42,332 bases of DNA from Planctomycetota bacterium (GTDB lineage Bacteria > Planctomycetota > Brocadiia > Brocadiales > Brocadiaceae), in contig JACRII010000028.1 of the NCBI GenBank assembly GCA_016235875.1, forward strand, positions 1 through 42,332, read 5' to 3'. The translations under genes and the position numbers were made by a program. Below, one piece after another: positions 1 to 8,670 of this stretch. The notes beneath the pieces were generated by a model. That model was not told the origin of the DNA and made no database searches. It saw nothing but the letters and a program-made list of their open reading frames with translations. Every line of letters begins with the position of its first letter. Positions within the stretch are counted from its first letter, which is position 1.

Positions 1-166
1 ACAGACAATATAATTTTAGATTTACGATTTCGGATTTCGGATTTTTTTAATCGTTCGACTGACCCTTCGATAGACTCAGGATGCAGTGCCGTTCATGGAG
101 AGCCTGTCGAACCATCACGACGAAGTCTCAAATCGTAATTTGTAAATCGTAAGTTTGTATATATAT
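1..166. repeat. Intergenic region with a degenerate palindromic repeat
   Basis: No gene is visible here. Positions 61-115 hold two arms, CCCTTCGATAGACTCAGGAT and GAGCCTGTCGAACCAT, that resemble the widespread intergenic repeat built on CCTTCGACAGGCTC. A related fragment (TCGTTCGACTGAG, then ACGACGAAGTC) occurs at about 10253-10280, matching TCGTTCGACTGA at 51-62 and ACGACGAAGTC at 118-128. Direct copies of short words such as AAATCGTAA and GATTTCGGAT make the rest low-complexity. Family assignment is from memory and is not verified. Confidence 0.45.
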
Positions 167-1609
167 ATGAAATTAGAAAAAGCTCTTTTATTTAATCCAC
201 CCGTAGGCCTTTACCAGCGCGGGGAAGACAGGTGTCAGGCTGAAGTGGATGGAGGCAGCGCCACATCCCTCCGCCCACCCAATGACCTTGGATACATCGC
301 CTCCATGCTGAGGCAGATAGGAGTCACACCCTCTATCGCTGATTATCCTGCAGAGAAGAAACTGTGGAGTCACTTCGAAAATGATCTCAAAACGATACAA
401 CCCGACTTCCTGATAATGAGCATCACCACCCCCACGATCAAGGACGATATGAAGGCATTTTCCATTGCAAAGACATTCAACCCGAATATATTCACCATTG
501 CAAAAGGCGCCCACTTTTTCACCTGTAACAGGGAAGACCTGAAAGAAGCGGTATATGACGTCATGGACACCGCCATAGTTGGTGAGGCTGAAACAATTAT
601 AAACAACCTGACCCTCGCTAAAAGGCAGGAATCGGATTTAAACAAAGTCAGAGGCATATTATTCAAGAACCACACTGGCCAGATCATTCAAACAGAACCA
701 GAACTATTCTGGACGAATCTCGATAAAATCCCATTTCCGGCAAGAGACTTAATGAAAAACCACCTTTATACAAGACCCGATACAAGCGAACCGCAGGCTA
801 CAATCCAGACCTCCAGGGGCTGTCCTTCACAATGCATATTTTGTCTCTCTCCCCTCATTTCCGGTATGAAATTACGGGAGCGATCGGTAGGCAACATCAT
901 TGGAGAACTTGAAGAGTGCGTAAACAAATACCACATAAGAAACTTCTTCTTTCGTGCCGACACATTCACCCTGAACAAGAAATCTGTGATCGAATTATGC
1001 AAGGAAATTATAGACCGTAAGCTTGATATTGCTTGGGTAGCCAACAGCCGCGTTAACACGATCGACGAAGATCGTCTCACCTGGATGAAGAAGGCCGGAT
1101 GCTGGCTGGTGGCGTTTGGGATTGAGTCTGGAAATGATGAAATCCAGAAACAGATTAAAAAAGGCGCTACCCGGTCACAGGCGCGAGAAGCCGTAAAACT
1201 CTGTAAAAAACTTGAGATCAAAACTTACGGCTTCTATCTCATCGGTTTTCCGTGGGAAACAAGGGAAATGATTATGGACACCTTGAATCTGGCAAAAGAG
1301 CTGAGTTGTAATTTTTCTGAAATACACATTGCAATACCTTATGAAGGAACGGAATTTTATGAGATTGCCAGAGATTTTGGAATCCTGGAGGAATCAGCCA
1401 TTGGACACAATTATTTCTCAAACCCTGCCATTGGCACGCTTCACGTGACTAAGGACGAACTCATCGAGATGCGCAAAAAGGCATTAAAGTCATTGTATAT
1501 GAATCCACGTTATATTGCCAACACCCTCATCCACATCAGAAGCCTTGAAGAAGTAAAAAACTACACCCGGTACGGGGTGCGTTTGCTGAAGAATTTGATG
1601 AAACGCTAA
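167..1609 (+). CDS. B12-binding-domain radical SAM protein
   Basis: This is a 480-residue enzyme of the cobalamin-dependent radical SAM superfamily (BchE/HpnR-like architecture). Residues 1 to about 165 form the B12-binding-like domain, beginning with the hydrophobic LFNPP strand and containing the VGEAETI motif. The radical SAM domain follows, with the [4Fe-4S] cluster motif GCPSQCIFC (Cys219, Cys223, Cys226) and later the GIESGND and YLIGFPWETRE motifs. The open frame can start at TTG 155, but ATG 167 places the protein start where the family's usual MK-x-LLxNPP begins, so I chose it; no strong ribosome site precedes either. The C-terminus (PRYIANTLIHIRSLEE) resembles that of the second radical SAM protein at 19208, so the two are paralogues. 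The substrate cannot be read from sequence; methylation or rearrangement of a lipid or sugar is plausible but not shown. Confidence 0.88.
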   Translation: MKLEKALLFNPPVGLYQRGEDRCQAEVDGGSATSLRPPNDLGYIASMLRQIGVTPSIADYPAEKKLWSHFENDLKTIQPDFLIMSITTPTIKDDMKAFSIAKTFNPNIFTIAKGAHFFTCNREDLKEAVYDVMDTAIVGEAETIINNLTLAKRQESDLNKVRGILFKNHTGQIIQTEPELFWTNLDKIPFPARDLMKNHLYTRPDTSEPQATIQTSRGCPSQCIFCLSPLISGMKLRERSVGNIIGELEECVNKYHIRNFFFRADTFTLNKKSVIELCKEIIDRKLDIAWVANSRVNTIDEDRLTWMKKAGCWLVAFGIESGNDEIQKQIKKGATRSQAREAVKLCKKLEIKTYGFYLIGFPWETREMIMDTLNLAKELSCNFSEIHIAIPYEGTEFYEIARDFGILEESAIGHNYFSNPAIGTLHVTKDELIEMRKKALKSLYMNPRYIANTLIHIRSLEEVKNYTRYGVRLLKNLMKR

Positions 1610-2013
1610 AACCCATCCTTGTTTTACTTTTAACCACTAACCAGACACAAAGAAAAACAGGTAACTGGATAGAAGACTACTCCTATTGGCGACATTGTGA
1701 CAATTGTAAACCGATGCGAATTGCCAATCGCCGTCAGGAGATTACTCTTACTAGACATTATCTTGCATCGTGTATCATGCATCCTACATCATGCATCTTA
1801 CCTCTTCTTTTGACGTCTACTCCCCGTTTCTCCCTTTCTCAGCGCCCTCTGAATCTCTTTGTCTCCTGTTATTCATCCGGCAAATCCTGTCAAAACAAGA
1901 TTGATTTGTTTCATCAAGGCTTTCTTATACAAATTTCCTGGCAATAGCTCATCACAAAGGGTATTGTCAAATCGCTTGATTTTGTTTCTCACTTTGCATT
2001 ACAATTAGGAAGC
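1610..2013. other. Non-coding stretch with tandem TGCATC-type words
   Basis: I see no convincing gene. A 77-codon open frame at 1714-1947 has repeat-like composition and no ribosome site. Positions 1762-1800 carry three loose copies of ATCATGCATC/ACATCATGC, a low-complexity repeat. The last bases hold TAGGAAG at 2006-2012 just before the mfd start, a usable Shine-Dalgarno site. Confidence 0.5.
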
Positions 2014-5000
2014 ATGAAAGATTTTATCAAGTTACTTCAGGCAAATAAGCAATACAGCGAGATACTTCACCAACTCCGGACAGGAAAGGATTGCACTGTC
2101 AACGGGCTGTGGGGATCGTCTGCAAGTTTCTTCATCGCTGCCTTAGCAAGTGAGCAACTAAAGGCAACCAAAACACATCCCAGGATACTTCTGGTTGTTC
2201 CCAGTGTTGAAGAGGCTGAAGAGGACGTTGAAGACCTGAAAACCTTTCTGAATGGGCACGTCGGATTATTTCCTGCCGGGGAAGACATTTTTACCAATAA
2301 CTTCGAAAATGAGGGTGAAGTGCTGGCACAAAGGCTGCATATCCTCAATCAACTACTTTACGGCGACATCCATGACGGTAGCAAGTTCGATATTATTGTA
2401 ACGCCAATCCAGGCGCTATTACAGCCCGTGCCATCTCCCAAATCTATTACGAAAAATATCATGAGTCTTCAGAGGAATCATGAATATCCACGGGAAGAAC
2501 TCGTCTCATGGTTGCAGAAACATCATTATCAACTGACGTCTCAGGTCGAGAATTTTGGGGAATATGCTCTGCGCGGCGGTATTGTTGATATTTTCCCCTA
2601 TGCCTCTGATGTCCCCTATCGTATCGAGTATTTTGGCGACGAAATCGAATCCATTCGCAGATTCAATATCGAGTCTCAGCAATCTGAGCGGGAATTAGAT
2701 AGTTGTCAGATACTTTCCGTAGATAAGATACATGAGACAAACGCACTTCAATCAGAACACGGGAAAACGTCTCTCCTCTCGTATCTCAATAATTATACGT
2801 GGATAGTCCTTAAAGAACCGGCACGCATCGAAGATCGTGTAAGGAAGATATTGACAGATGCCAAAGCTAACGAAGGATTGTTTACCTATGACGAAACAGT
2901 TCACCCCCACCTAAACCTCCCTCCTCCCCCTTTCTCCCCCTCAGTGAGGGGGACAGGAGGAGGAATACAAGGGGATAATGAGTATTCCCCGCCCCTGGTG
3001 GGAGGGGTTAGGGGAGGGGGGAAACTGTTTACCTATGATGAAATTTCCAGTCAATTCAACACCTTCGTAAAGATATCTTTGGAGAAATTACCTTTAACAT
3101 TAAACACCGGTGATTATACGTTTCATGTAAAATCTGCGGACAATTTTCCTCACAATATCCAGGCAATTGCGTCGGAATTCAACACAGTAATCGAAACCCA
3201 TGCCAGAACGATAGTCTTCTGTAATAACGTAGCTGAGGAACAACGGTTTCAGGAGATTATTCATGATTTACGCTTCGAACGTGATAAACGACTGGAACTC
3301 CGAATAGGACACCTGAGCAAAGGATTCCAGTTCTCTGATATACAAATCGCCATCCTTGCACACCACGAAATCTTTCACCGTTACAAACAGCGACGTGAGG
3401 TAAAAAAGCCTATCCAGACCAGGGCAATTGATTCCTTTCTCGACCTGAAAAAAGGAGACTATGTGGTGCATATTTCCCATGGTATTGGACGTTTCCTGGG
3501 CATGGAAACACTGGAAGAAGAGGGATATAAAAGGGAATACCTGATAATCGAATACGATGAAAGGACGAAGATATACGTTCCTGCCACCAAGATTGAGCTG
3601 GTGCAAAAGTATATCGGGAGTTCAGACCACAGACCCAGGCTCGACAAGATCGGGTCGAAGTATTGGGAAATCAGAAAAAAACGGGCAGAAAACGCCGCTG
3701 CCGATATCGCCAGCGATTTACTGCACGTGCAGGCATTACGGAATGCGAAAGAAGGCATTGTCTATCCGAATGACACTGATTGGCAGACTGAGTTCGAAGC
3801 GGAATTTATTTACGAAGAGACTCCTGACCAAATTCAAGTGATTCGTGACATTAAAAAAGACATGGAATCAAAAAGACCTATGGATCGGCTCATTTGCGGT
3901 GATGTTGGATATGGAAAAACTGAGCTTGCCATGCGGTCGGCCTTTAAGTCCGTGATGTTTGGGAAACAGGTGGCTGTGCTGGTGCCAACAACTATTCTTG
4001 CACAACAACACTATAGCACCTTTTCAGAACGGATGGCTGATTACCCGGTAAAAATCGATGTATTAAGCCGTTTCAAGACACGTAAGGAGCAAAAGGAAAC
4101 CCTGGAGAAGACATCCGCAGGTCTTGTTGATATCCTGATCGGAACACACCGGATTCTCCAGAAAGACGTCTATTTTAAAGACCTTGGTCTTGTCATTATT
4201 GACGAGGAACAGCGATTTGGCGTCGAACACAAGGAACGCCTCAAAAAATTCCGGCAGATGGTAGACGTGCTCACTTTAACTGCCACACCGATTCCCAGGA
4301 CACTCCACATGTCACTTATGGGCATTAAAGATATCTCATCGCTGAACACCCCGCCGTTGGGCAGACAGGCCATCCACACACAAATTATTCGATACGATCA
4401 GGAACGTATACGCCAGGCCATCAGACTCGAACTCAATCGTGATGGTCAGGTATACTTCGTTCACAACCGCGTATATAATATCGAGAGGATCGCCCGAAAC
4501 TTATCTGAAATTGTGCCAGAGGCACGGATAATGACCGTTCACGGACAGATGGACGAAAAACTCATGGAACACAGGATGCGAGCTTTTGTTGATGGTCAGG
4601 CGGACATCCTGGTAGCTACGACGATTATTGAATCAGGACTCGACATTCCAAACGTCAATACGATATTTATCAATTGCGCCGATACGTTTGGTCTTGCGGA
4701 TTTGCACCAGTTGCGCGGCAGAGTGGGTCGATACAAACATCGCGCCTATGCCTATATCATATTACCCAACGATCGCCCGGTCACTCCTGAGGCTGAAAAG
4801 CGTGTAAAGGCAATTGAGGAATTTGCAGAACTGGGCGCTGGATTTAAGATCGCCATGCGAGACCTGGAAATCCGGGGAGCAGGGAATATCCTGGGGACCG
4901 AGCAGCATGGCCATATTGCAGCCGTAGGTTATGAAATGTACTGTAGATTATTGGAATTAGCGGTACGGAAAGCAAGGCACGAACCAGTAGAAGAGCCTTT

Positions 5001-5418
5001 AGATGTTTCCATCGATCTCAATCTCGAATCATTTATACCAAAAAGCTACATACCAGAAGATGCGCTGAAGATGGATATTTACCGCAGATTGAATCGGTCC
5101 ACTACCTTTGAGGAGATACAGCATATTTCCGAGGAAATGACAGACAGGTTCGGCGGCGTCCCTCACCCCGTAAAAAACCTGCTTTCTGAGAGCGAATTAA
5201 GGATTCTTGCACAAAAGTCAAAAATTCGTTCTATGGTATGGGTAGACAATATCGTTATTATACAGGTAGCAGATTTAAAAAAAGCCGAGACAGGTTTATC
5301 TAACCTGAAAAAACACATACGGGTTATTAATGAAAACACCTTGCATCTAAGACTGCCTAAAAAAGAAATGAAACCGGAGGATTTACTGGATTTTTTCAAT
5401 AAATCATTTAAAATTTAA
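2014..5418 (+). CDS. mfd: Transcription-repair coupling factor Mfd
   Basis: Mfd is an ATP-driven DNA translocase that removes RNA polymerase stalled at DNA damage and recruits UvrA. At 1134 residues it is close to the family's usual length. The N-terminal part is UvrB-like (about 1-290), followed by the RNA-polymerase-interacting, CarD-like domain around 470-540 (KKGDYVVHISHGIGRFLGME). The helicase core has the Walker A motif GDVGYGKTE (629-637), the DEEQ box (from 730), TATPIPRTL, and motif VI RGRVGR (from 901). The C-terminal TRCF domain spans about 1000-1120. The start has TAGGAAG just upstream. Odd feature: residues about 293-341 are a 49-codon in-frame insertion made of a palindromic repeat and flanked by a duplicated LFTYDE. 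All helicase motifs remain intact, so the protein is probably functional. The PPIase gene follows after 40 bp and is likely cotranscribed. Confidence 0.97.
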   Translation: MKDFIKLLQANKQYSEILHQLRTGKDCTVNGLWGSSASFFIAALASEQLKATKTHPRILLVVPSVEEAEEDVEDLKTFLNGHVGLFPAGEDIFTNNFENEGEVLAQRLHILNQLLYGDIHDGSKFDIIVTPIQALLQPVPSPKSITKNIMSLQRNHEYPREELVSWLQKHHYQLTSQVENFGEYALRGGIVDIFPYASDVPYRIEYFGDEIESIRRFNIESQQSERELDSCQILSVDKIHETNALQSEHGKTSLLSYLNNYTWIVLKEPARIEDRVRKILTDAKANEGLFTYDETVHPHLNLPPPPFSPSVRGTGGGIQGDNEYSPPLVGGVRGGGKLFTYDEISSQFNTFVKISLEKLPLTLNTGDYTFHVKSADNFPHNIQAIASEFNTVIETHARTIVFCNNVAEEQRFQEIIHDLRFERDKRLELRIGHLSKGFQFSDIQIAILAHHEIFHRYKQRREVKKPIQTRAIDSFLDLKKGDYVVHISHGIGRFLGMETLEEEGYKREYLIIEYDERTKIYVPATKIELVQKYIGSSDHRPRLDKIGSKYWEIRKKRAENAAADIASDLLHVQALRNAKEGIVYPNDTDWQTEFEAEFIYEETPDQIQVIRDIKKDMESKRPMDRLICGDVGYGKTELAMRSAFKSVMFGKQVAVLVPTTILAQQHYSTFSERMADYPVKIDVLSRFKTRKEQKETLEKTSAGLVDILIGTHRILQKDVYFKDLGLVIIDEEQRFGVEHKERLKKFRQMVDVLTLTATPIPRTLHMSLMGIKDISSLNTPPLGRQAIHTQIIRYDQERIRQAIRLELNRDGQVYFVHNRVYNIERIARNLSEIVPEARIMTVHGQMDEKLMEHRMRAFVDGQADILVATTIIESGLDIPNVNTIFINCADTFGLADLHQLRGRVGRYKHRAYAYIILPNDRPVTPEAEKRVKAIEEFAELGAGFKIAMRDLEIRGAGNILGTEQHGHIAAVGYEMYCRLLELAVRKARHEPVEEPLDVSIDLNLESFIPKSYIPEDALKMDIYRRLNRSTTFEEIQHISEEMTDRFGGVPHPVKNLLSESELRILAQKSKIRSMVWVDNIVIIQVADLKKAETGLSNLKKHIRVINENTLHLRLPKKEMKPEDLLDFFNKSFKI
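2897..3027. repeat. Nested palindromic repeat inserted in frame in mfd
   Basis: The sequence is an inverted-repeat element with ends CAGTT and AACTG. An inner hairpin pairs CCTCCTCCCCC (about 2930) with the GGGGGACAGGAGG arm (about 2949), and an outer C-rich arm pairs with the G-rich arm ending at 3021. It is bounded by two copies of TGTTTACCTATGAYGAAA (2879-2896 and 3026-3043) that differ at one base. The distance between copies is 147 bp, exactly 49 codons, so the frame is kept. A second copy lies at 16787-16903. Confidence 0.88.
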
Positions 5419-5458
5419 CTACTATTTCACTTTTATCTTTACCAGCAGAGGCTAAACA

Positions 5459-6460
5459 TTGAAAATATTTATTAAGTATCATCTTTTATCAATATTCATT
5501 GTCATCATTGCCCATACCATTTCTTACGGGGCTGCGAGCAATTATAGCCAACAGAGCATAAACTCTATTAAGGCAATCGTGGATGACGAAATTATCACAC
5601 AGGAAGACGTTGTAAAACATGCTGCCGTAGCCATCAAAGAGGCCCAGAATCGATACAGAGACAATGAGTTGATGGATAAAATTGATCAAATATTAAAAGA
5701 CACCCTGGAAGAAGTTATTAACAGGAAGGTACTGATTAAAGAGGCGAATAAGTTGTTCGGCACAAATGAGGCAATGAAGAAAGAGGTGGATAAAGACCTG
5801 GATTCTTTTGTGAAAGGCGCTGTTAAGAACGTGGGTTCGTTATCAAAATATTATGAAATTGCCGAAGCCCAGGGAATAAATCCCATCGAAAAAAAGAATG
5901 AACTCAAGGAAGATATCATGATAGATAAGATCATGAAGGAAAATGTCCATGATAAAGTGAAAGTCCAGCCGAAATTGCTGAGACGCTACTATTGCGAGAA
6001 TATTGACGAATTCCGCCAGAAAAAAGAGGTAAAATTGCGGCATCTCATGGTCAAGTTTTCTGCTCATAACAATAATAAAGATGAAACGCTTTCGATGGCG
6101 CACAAGATCATGAAACGCATTGAAAAGGGTGAGGATTTTTCAACCCTGGCCAAACAACTTTCAGACGGTCCCAATACCGAGAATGGGGGTCTCTGCACCT
6201 TTGAGGAGGTAAACGAATTACGGAAAGACCTTCGGGACGTGGTTTACAGTTTAAAGGACAACGAATGCAGTAAAATTGTCGAATCTCCCGTCGGATATCA
6301 TATTTTCAAAGTAGAACTTATCAAACCCGAAAAGATACAGGATTTTGAAGAAGTACAGGATGATATTTATAAAAAGCTGTATCGGGAAGAAACCGTGAGA
6401 TTAAAAAAACAATACATCAACACCCTGAAACAGCATGTCTTTATCAAGGTTATTAATTAA
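5459..6460 (+). CDS. SurA-like periplasmic peptidyl-prolyl isomerase (parvulin type)
   Basis: This 333-residue exported protein probably acts as a folding chaperone and prolyl isomerase in the periplasm. It has an N-terminal signal peptide (hydrophobic LLSIFIVIIAHTISYG), a SurA-N-like helical region that begins with AIVDDEIITQEDV (about 40-170), and a parvulin domain at about 190-285 (VKLRHLMVKF, FSTLAKQLSDGP, NGGLCTF, SPVGYHIFKV). The start is TTG 5459, supported by AGAGG at 5447-5451, seven bases upstream; no ATG lies nearby in frame. It follows mfd by 40 bp on the same strand, an order also seen in other bacteria. There is a single parvulin domain, so it is shorter than E. coli SurA (two domains). 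Its clients are unknown; outer-membrane proteins such as the secretin in this window are candidates. Confidence 0.88.
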   Translation: MKIFIKYHLLSIFIVIIAHTISYGAASNYSQQSINSIKAIVDDEIITQEDVVKHAAVAIKEAQNRYRDNELMDKIDQILKDTLEEVINRKVLIKEANKLFGTNEAMKKEVDKDLDSFVKGAVKNVGSLSKYYEIAEAQGINPIEKKNELKEDIMIDKIMKENVHDKVKVQPKLLRRYYCENIDEFRQKKEVKLRHLMVKFSAHNNNKDETLSMAHKIMKRIEKGEDFSTLAKQLSDGPNTENGGLCTFEEVNELRKDLRDVVYSLKDNECSKIVESPVGYHIFKVELIKPEKIQDFEEVQDDIYKKLYREETVRLKKQYINTLKQHVFIKVIN

Positions 6461-6488
6461 GCATTCGGCAACTATTTCTATTTGCATA

Positions 6489-6514
6489 TAGTGGTAATTC
6501 ATGAATTACCACTA
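6489..6514. repeat. Perfect 26-bp palindrome
   Basis: TAGTGGTAATTCA and its exact reverse complement meet at the centre with no loop. It lies 28 bp after the isomerase stop and 15 bp before the hydroxylase start. The ends TAGTGG/CCACTA resemble the 28-bp GTAGGG/CCCTAC palindromes elsewhere in the window. It could be a repeat element, an operator or, less likely, a terminator (no T-run follows). Confidence 0.75.
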
Positions 6515-6529
6515 CCAGATTGAAACTCC

Positions 6530-7339
6530 TTGAACATCGAGCTAACAACCTTAAACTACATAAAAGCATTTTCGATCGTGGGGGTATTATCAGTCATTTT
6601 TGTTCTGGAAACATGGTTACCATTCTTTTATGGCAGGCAACGCAGGATTATACACGCCCGGCGTAACCTTGCGATTGCAGTACTCAACGCAGTAATACTC
6701 GGATTGCTTTTCTCAAAACCTACCTCACTGATAGCGGATTGGACGGCATCACTTTCTCTTGGAATAGTACACAGGTTGAATATAAATACTTTTGTTGATA
6801 CCTTACTGGCAATTATTTTAATGGATGGTTGGATGTATCTGTGGCATCGCGCCAACCACCGCATCCCCTTCTTATGGCGATTCCATCGCATGCACCACAG
6901 CGACCCCCAGATGGATGTAACGACGGCCTTAAGGTTTCATACAGGAGAACTTGTGTTTTCCTCCCTGTTAAGATTTGCAGTCATCCCTTTACTGGGTATG
7001 AACCTCTGGCAGTTAATCTTTTACGAAATCCTCTTATTACCAATTATCCAGTTTCATCACAGCAACGTCAATTTACCGGAGAGTTGGGATCGATGTCTTC
7101 GAACCATTATCGTCACACCAAATATACATCGTGTGCATCACTCCCGTTGGCAGCCTGAGACCGATTCAAATTACTCAAGTATTTTTTCCTTTTGGGACAG
7201 AGTGTTTGGGAGTTTTCGACTCAGGAAAGATCCCCATACGATTCAATATGGGCTTTGTGCCTATGACGCCCAGGAATGGCAAACTACCTGGGGGATGCTG
7301 AAGACCCCTTTTTTAACCACTTCCCTCATTACGAAATAA
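6530..7339 (+). CDS. Fatty acid hydroxylase / sterol desaturase superfamily membrane protein
   Basis: This is a 269-residue integral membrane di-iron oxygenase of the fatty acid hydroxylase superfamily. The iron-binding histidine clusters are all visible: HRANH and HRMHHSD (about 105-125), HHSNVNLP (about 180), and HRVHHSR (about 200). About four hydrophobic segments surround them, the first being GVLSVIFVLETWLPFF. The start is TTG 6530, since no earlier ATG exists in frame and the hydrophobic N-terminus begins soon after; the ribosome site is weak, so the start is uncertain. Such enzymes use O2 to hydroxylate or desaturate lipids, which is notable if the host is an anaerobe. Substrate candidates are sterol-like, carotenoid or membrane lipids; the sequence does not decide. 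It converges with the sulfurtransferase gene 48 bp downstream. Confidence 0.87.
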   Translation: MNIELTTLNYIKAFSIVGVLSVIFVLETWLPFFYGRQRRIIHARRNLAIAVLNAVILGLLFSKPTSLIADWTASLSLGIVHRLNINTFVDTLLAIILMDGWMYLWHRANHRIPFLWRFHRMHHSDPQMDVTTALRFHTGELVFSSLLRFAVIPLLGMNLWQLIFYEILLLPIIQFHHSNVNLPESWDRCLRTIIVTPNIHRVHHSRWQPETDSNYSSIFSFWDRVFGSFRLRKDPHTIQYGLCAYDAQEWQTTWGMLKTPFLTTSLITK

Positions 7340-7387
7340 TAGGCACACGTAATTTTAAAGCTCGATATACCGCAGTGAAAGCGGAAA

Positions 7388-8245
7388 TCACAGAGATTTC
7401 CTTGTGATTGGACGGTCAGGGCTGGTTATCCATTCGCTCCACGAACCGGCATACAAGTGTGCATATCCCAAGCCTGCATGAGACACGGCAAGAAGGTTGT
7501 GTGCTGCGGTAACACCAGAACCACAATAGAATACAGCATGTTCTGGAAGCACATTACCAAGCAACTTTTGAAAACGAGCTTTTAATTCATCACGCGAGAG
7601 AAAGAGTCCTTCTGAATTCAGATTATTTGCAAACGGGGCTGATAGAGCGCCGGGGATATGGCCCGCGACAGGATCAATCGTCTCATTCTCACCACGATAC
7701 CGGTCAGCGCTGCGAGAGTCAAGTAAACGATAGCTTGGATCATGCAGGATTTTCTGGACATCTTCGGTACAAAACAGTAAATTATTCCGAATTCTTGGTG
7801 TAAAATTTCCTGGTTTTCTGGTCTCCACCTTGTTTGTCACTGGAAAACCATTGTTTCGCCACTGCGGCCAACCTCCGTTTAGTACGGCTACGGCATCATG
7901 GCCCATCCATCGCAGTAGCCACCACAGTCGGGCAGCTGCTATTGGACCACCCTTGTCGTCATATGGCACAACTTGCACATCAGCATCTATCCCCCAGCCT
8001 GACAGGGTCTTGACAAATGTTTCCAGTTGTGGCAATGGATGGCGACCCGTCTTACCAGGAATGATTTGGCCGGACAGGTCTTTATTTAAATGGGCATAAA
8101 CCGCACCTGGAATATGTAACTGAAGGTAATCTTTAAGGCCACGACCTGCATCATCCAGCGAAAAACGGCAATCAACAATCACCCATTTCGGATTGCCAAT
8201 TTGATTAAACAGTTCTGAAGCAGATATAAGCGTCGTATAAGACAT
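7388..8245 (-). CDS. 3-mercaptopyruvate / thiosulfate sulfurtransferase (two rhodanese domains)
   Basis: This 285-residue protein has two rhodanese domains. The N-terminal domain (about 10-140) contains WVIVDCRFSL and the C-terminal domain (about 165-280) carries the catalytic cysteine in YCGSGVTA (Cys241). The CGSGVT loop is typical of mercaptopyruvate sulfurtransferases (SseA/MST) rather than thiosulfate sulfurtransferases, whose loop is usually CRKGVT. It would move sulfane sulfur from mercaptopyruvate or thiosulfate to a thiol or cyanide. No signal peptide is seen, so it is cytoplasmic. The ATG at 8245 has AAGG about eight bases upstream. A sulfite dehydrogenase pair lies 1.4 kb away, which hints at a local sulfur-metabolism theme, though the genes are not in one operon. 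Its upstream region is unusually structured. Confidence 0.9.
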   Translation of the reverse strand: MSYTTLISASELFNQIGNPKWVIVDCRFSLDDAGRGLKDYLQLHIPGAVYAHLNKDLSGQIIPGKTGRHPLPQLETFVKTLSGWGIDADVQVVPYDDKGGPIAAARLWWLLRWMGHDAVAVLNGGWPQWRNNGFPVTNKVETRKPGNFTPRIRNNLLFCTEDVQKILHDPSYRLLDSRSADRYRGENETIDPVAGHIPGALSAPFANNLNSEGLFLSRDELKARFQKLLGNVLPEHAVFYCGSGVTAAHNLLAVSHAGLGYAHLYAGSWSEWITSPDRPITRKSL

Positions 8246-8355
8246 AAAAAGACCTTATTTAAAGTCACTATGCTTAAGTAGTCAAGAAGAAACAAAAGAT
8301 ACTATTTTACTTACTATCCAGTATTTTTATTGTGATTATGTAATAAATACAAACT

Positions 8356-8402
8356 AAAATAGCCTGATATTTCACAGAGTTTGTGAAATATCAGGCTATT
8401 TT
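8356..8402 (-). terminator. Perfect 20-bp hairpin, possible intrinsic terminator or attenuator
   Basis: Arms 8356-8375 and 8383-8402 are exact reverse complements (AAAATAGCCTGATATTTCAC on the plus strand) with a seven-base loop, AGAGTTT. On the minus strand the stem ends in CTATTTT followed by AGTTTGTATTTATTA, a T-rich tail. The stem is AT-rich for a terminator. Its position, 111 bp upstream of the sulfurtransferase start, suits an attenuator or the end of a small RNA. Confidence 0.5.
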
Positions 8403-8563
8403 CCAAACTCCCTCATATCTTTTCATCGCCTCCTTTGTTACATAAATTTTTAAGGAAGTCTATATAATTAACAGTAGCGAGTAAAGACCAACGCACTTTA
8501 TATATTTGTTTAATTTTGCTACGAGTGGCTTTATGTCGCTACTGATATTTTCAAAGAACCTCT

Positions 8564-8670
8564 GGAGTCGGGGGCGGTTGTTACTTCTCTTTTACTACTC
8601 TAAAGGTGTTCTTGCCTCGTTTCTTACACCCTCGGGGGACGTTTAACCCCAATAACTCTCCCCCAACTCC
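8564..8670 (-). other. 107-bp inverted-repeat element, candidate structured RNA or MITE
   Basis: The ends are GGAGTCGGGGG on the left and CCCCCAACTCC on the right. Read as minus-strand RNA, the single mismatch in the eleven-base end stem becomes a U-G wobble; read as plus-strand RNA it stays a C/A mismatch, so the minus strand is favoured. Inside are a GGTGT/ACACC hairpin and a GGGG-TTAAACGT-CCCC hairpin. No flanking target duplication is seen. Confidence 0.4.

Noticed and set aside
1714-1947. 77-codon open frame between the radical SAM gene and mfd
   Set aside because: It has no ribosome site, its composition follows repeat words (ATCATGCATC), and the protein shows no domain pattern.
1999-2013. 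TACAAT before mfd as a -10 box
   Set aside because: It would place the transcript start within about four bases of the ATG and exclude the good ribosome site TAGGAAG.
2930-3020. CRISPR or G-quadruplex array
   Set aside because: There are no regularly spaced identical repeats; the G- and C-rich runs are the arms of one palindromic element.
7383-7401. GGAAATC/GATTTCC hairpin as terminator of the sulfurtransferase gene
   Set aside because: The stem is seven bases, partly inside the coding end, and no T-run follows on the minus strand.
8600-8670. Minus-strand frame ending LNVPRGCKKRGKNTFRVVKEK-like residues, considered as a transposase or TnpB remnant
   Set aside because: The frame is about 30 codons with no usable start, and I could not match it to any transposase end; RNA structure explains the sequence better.
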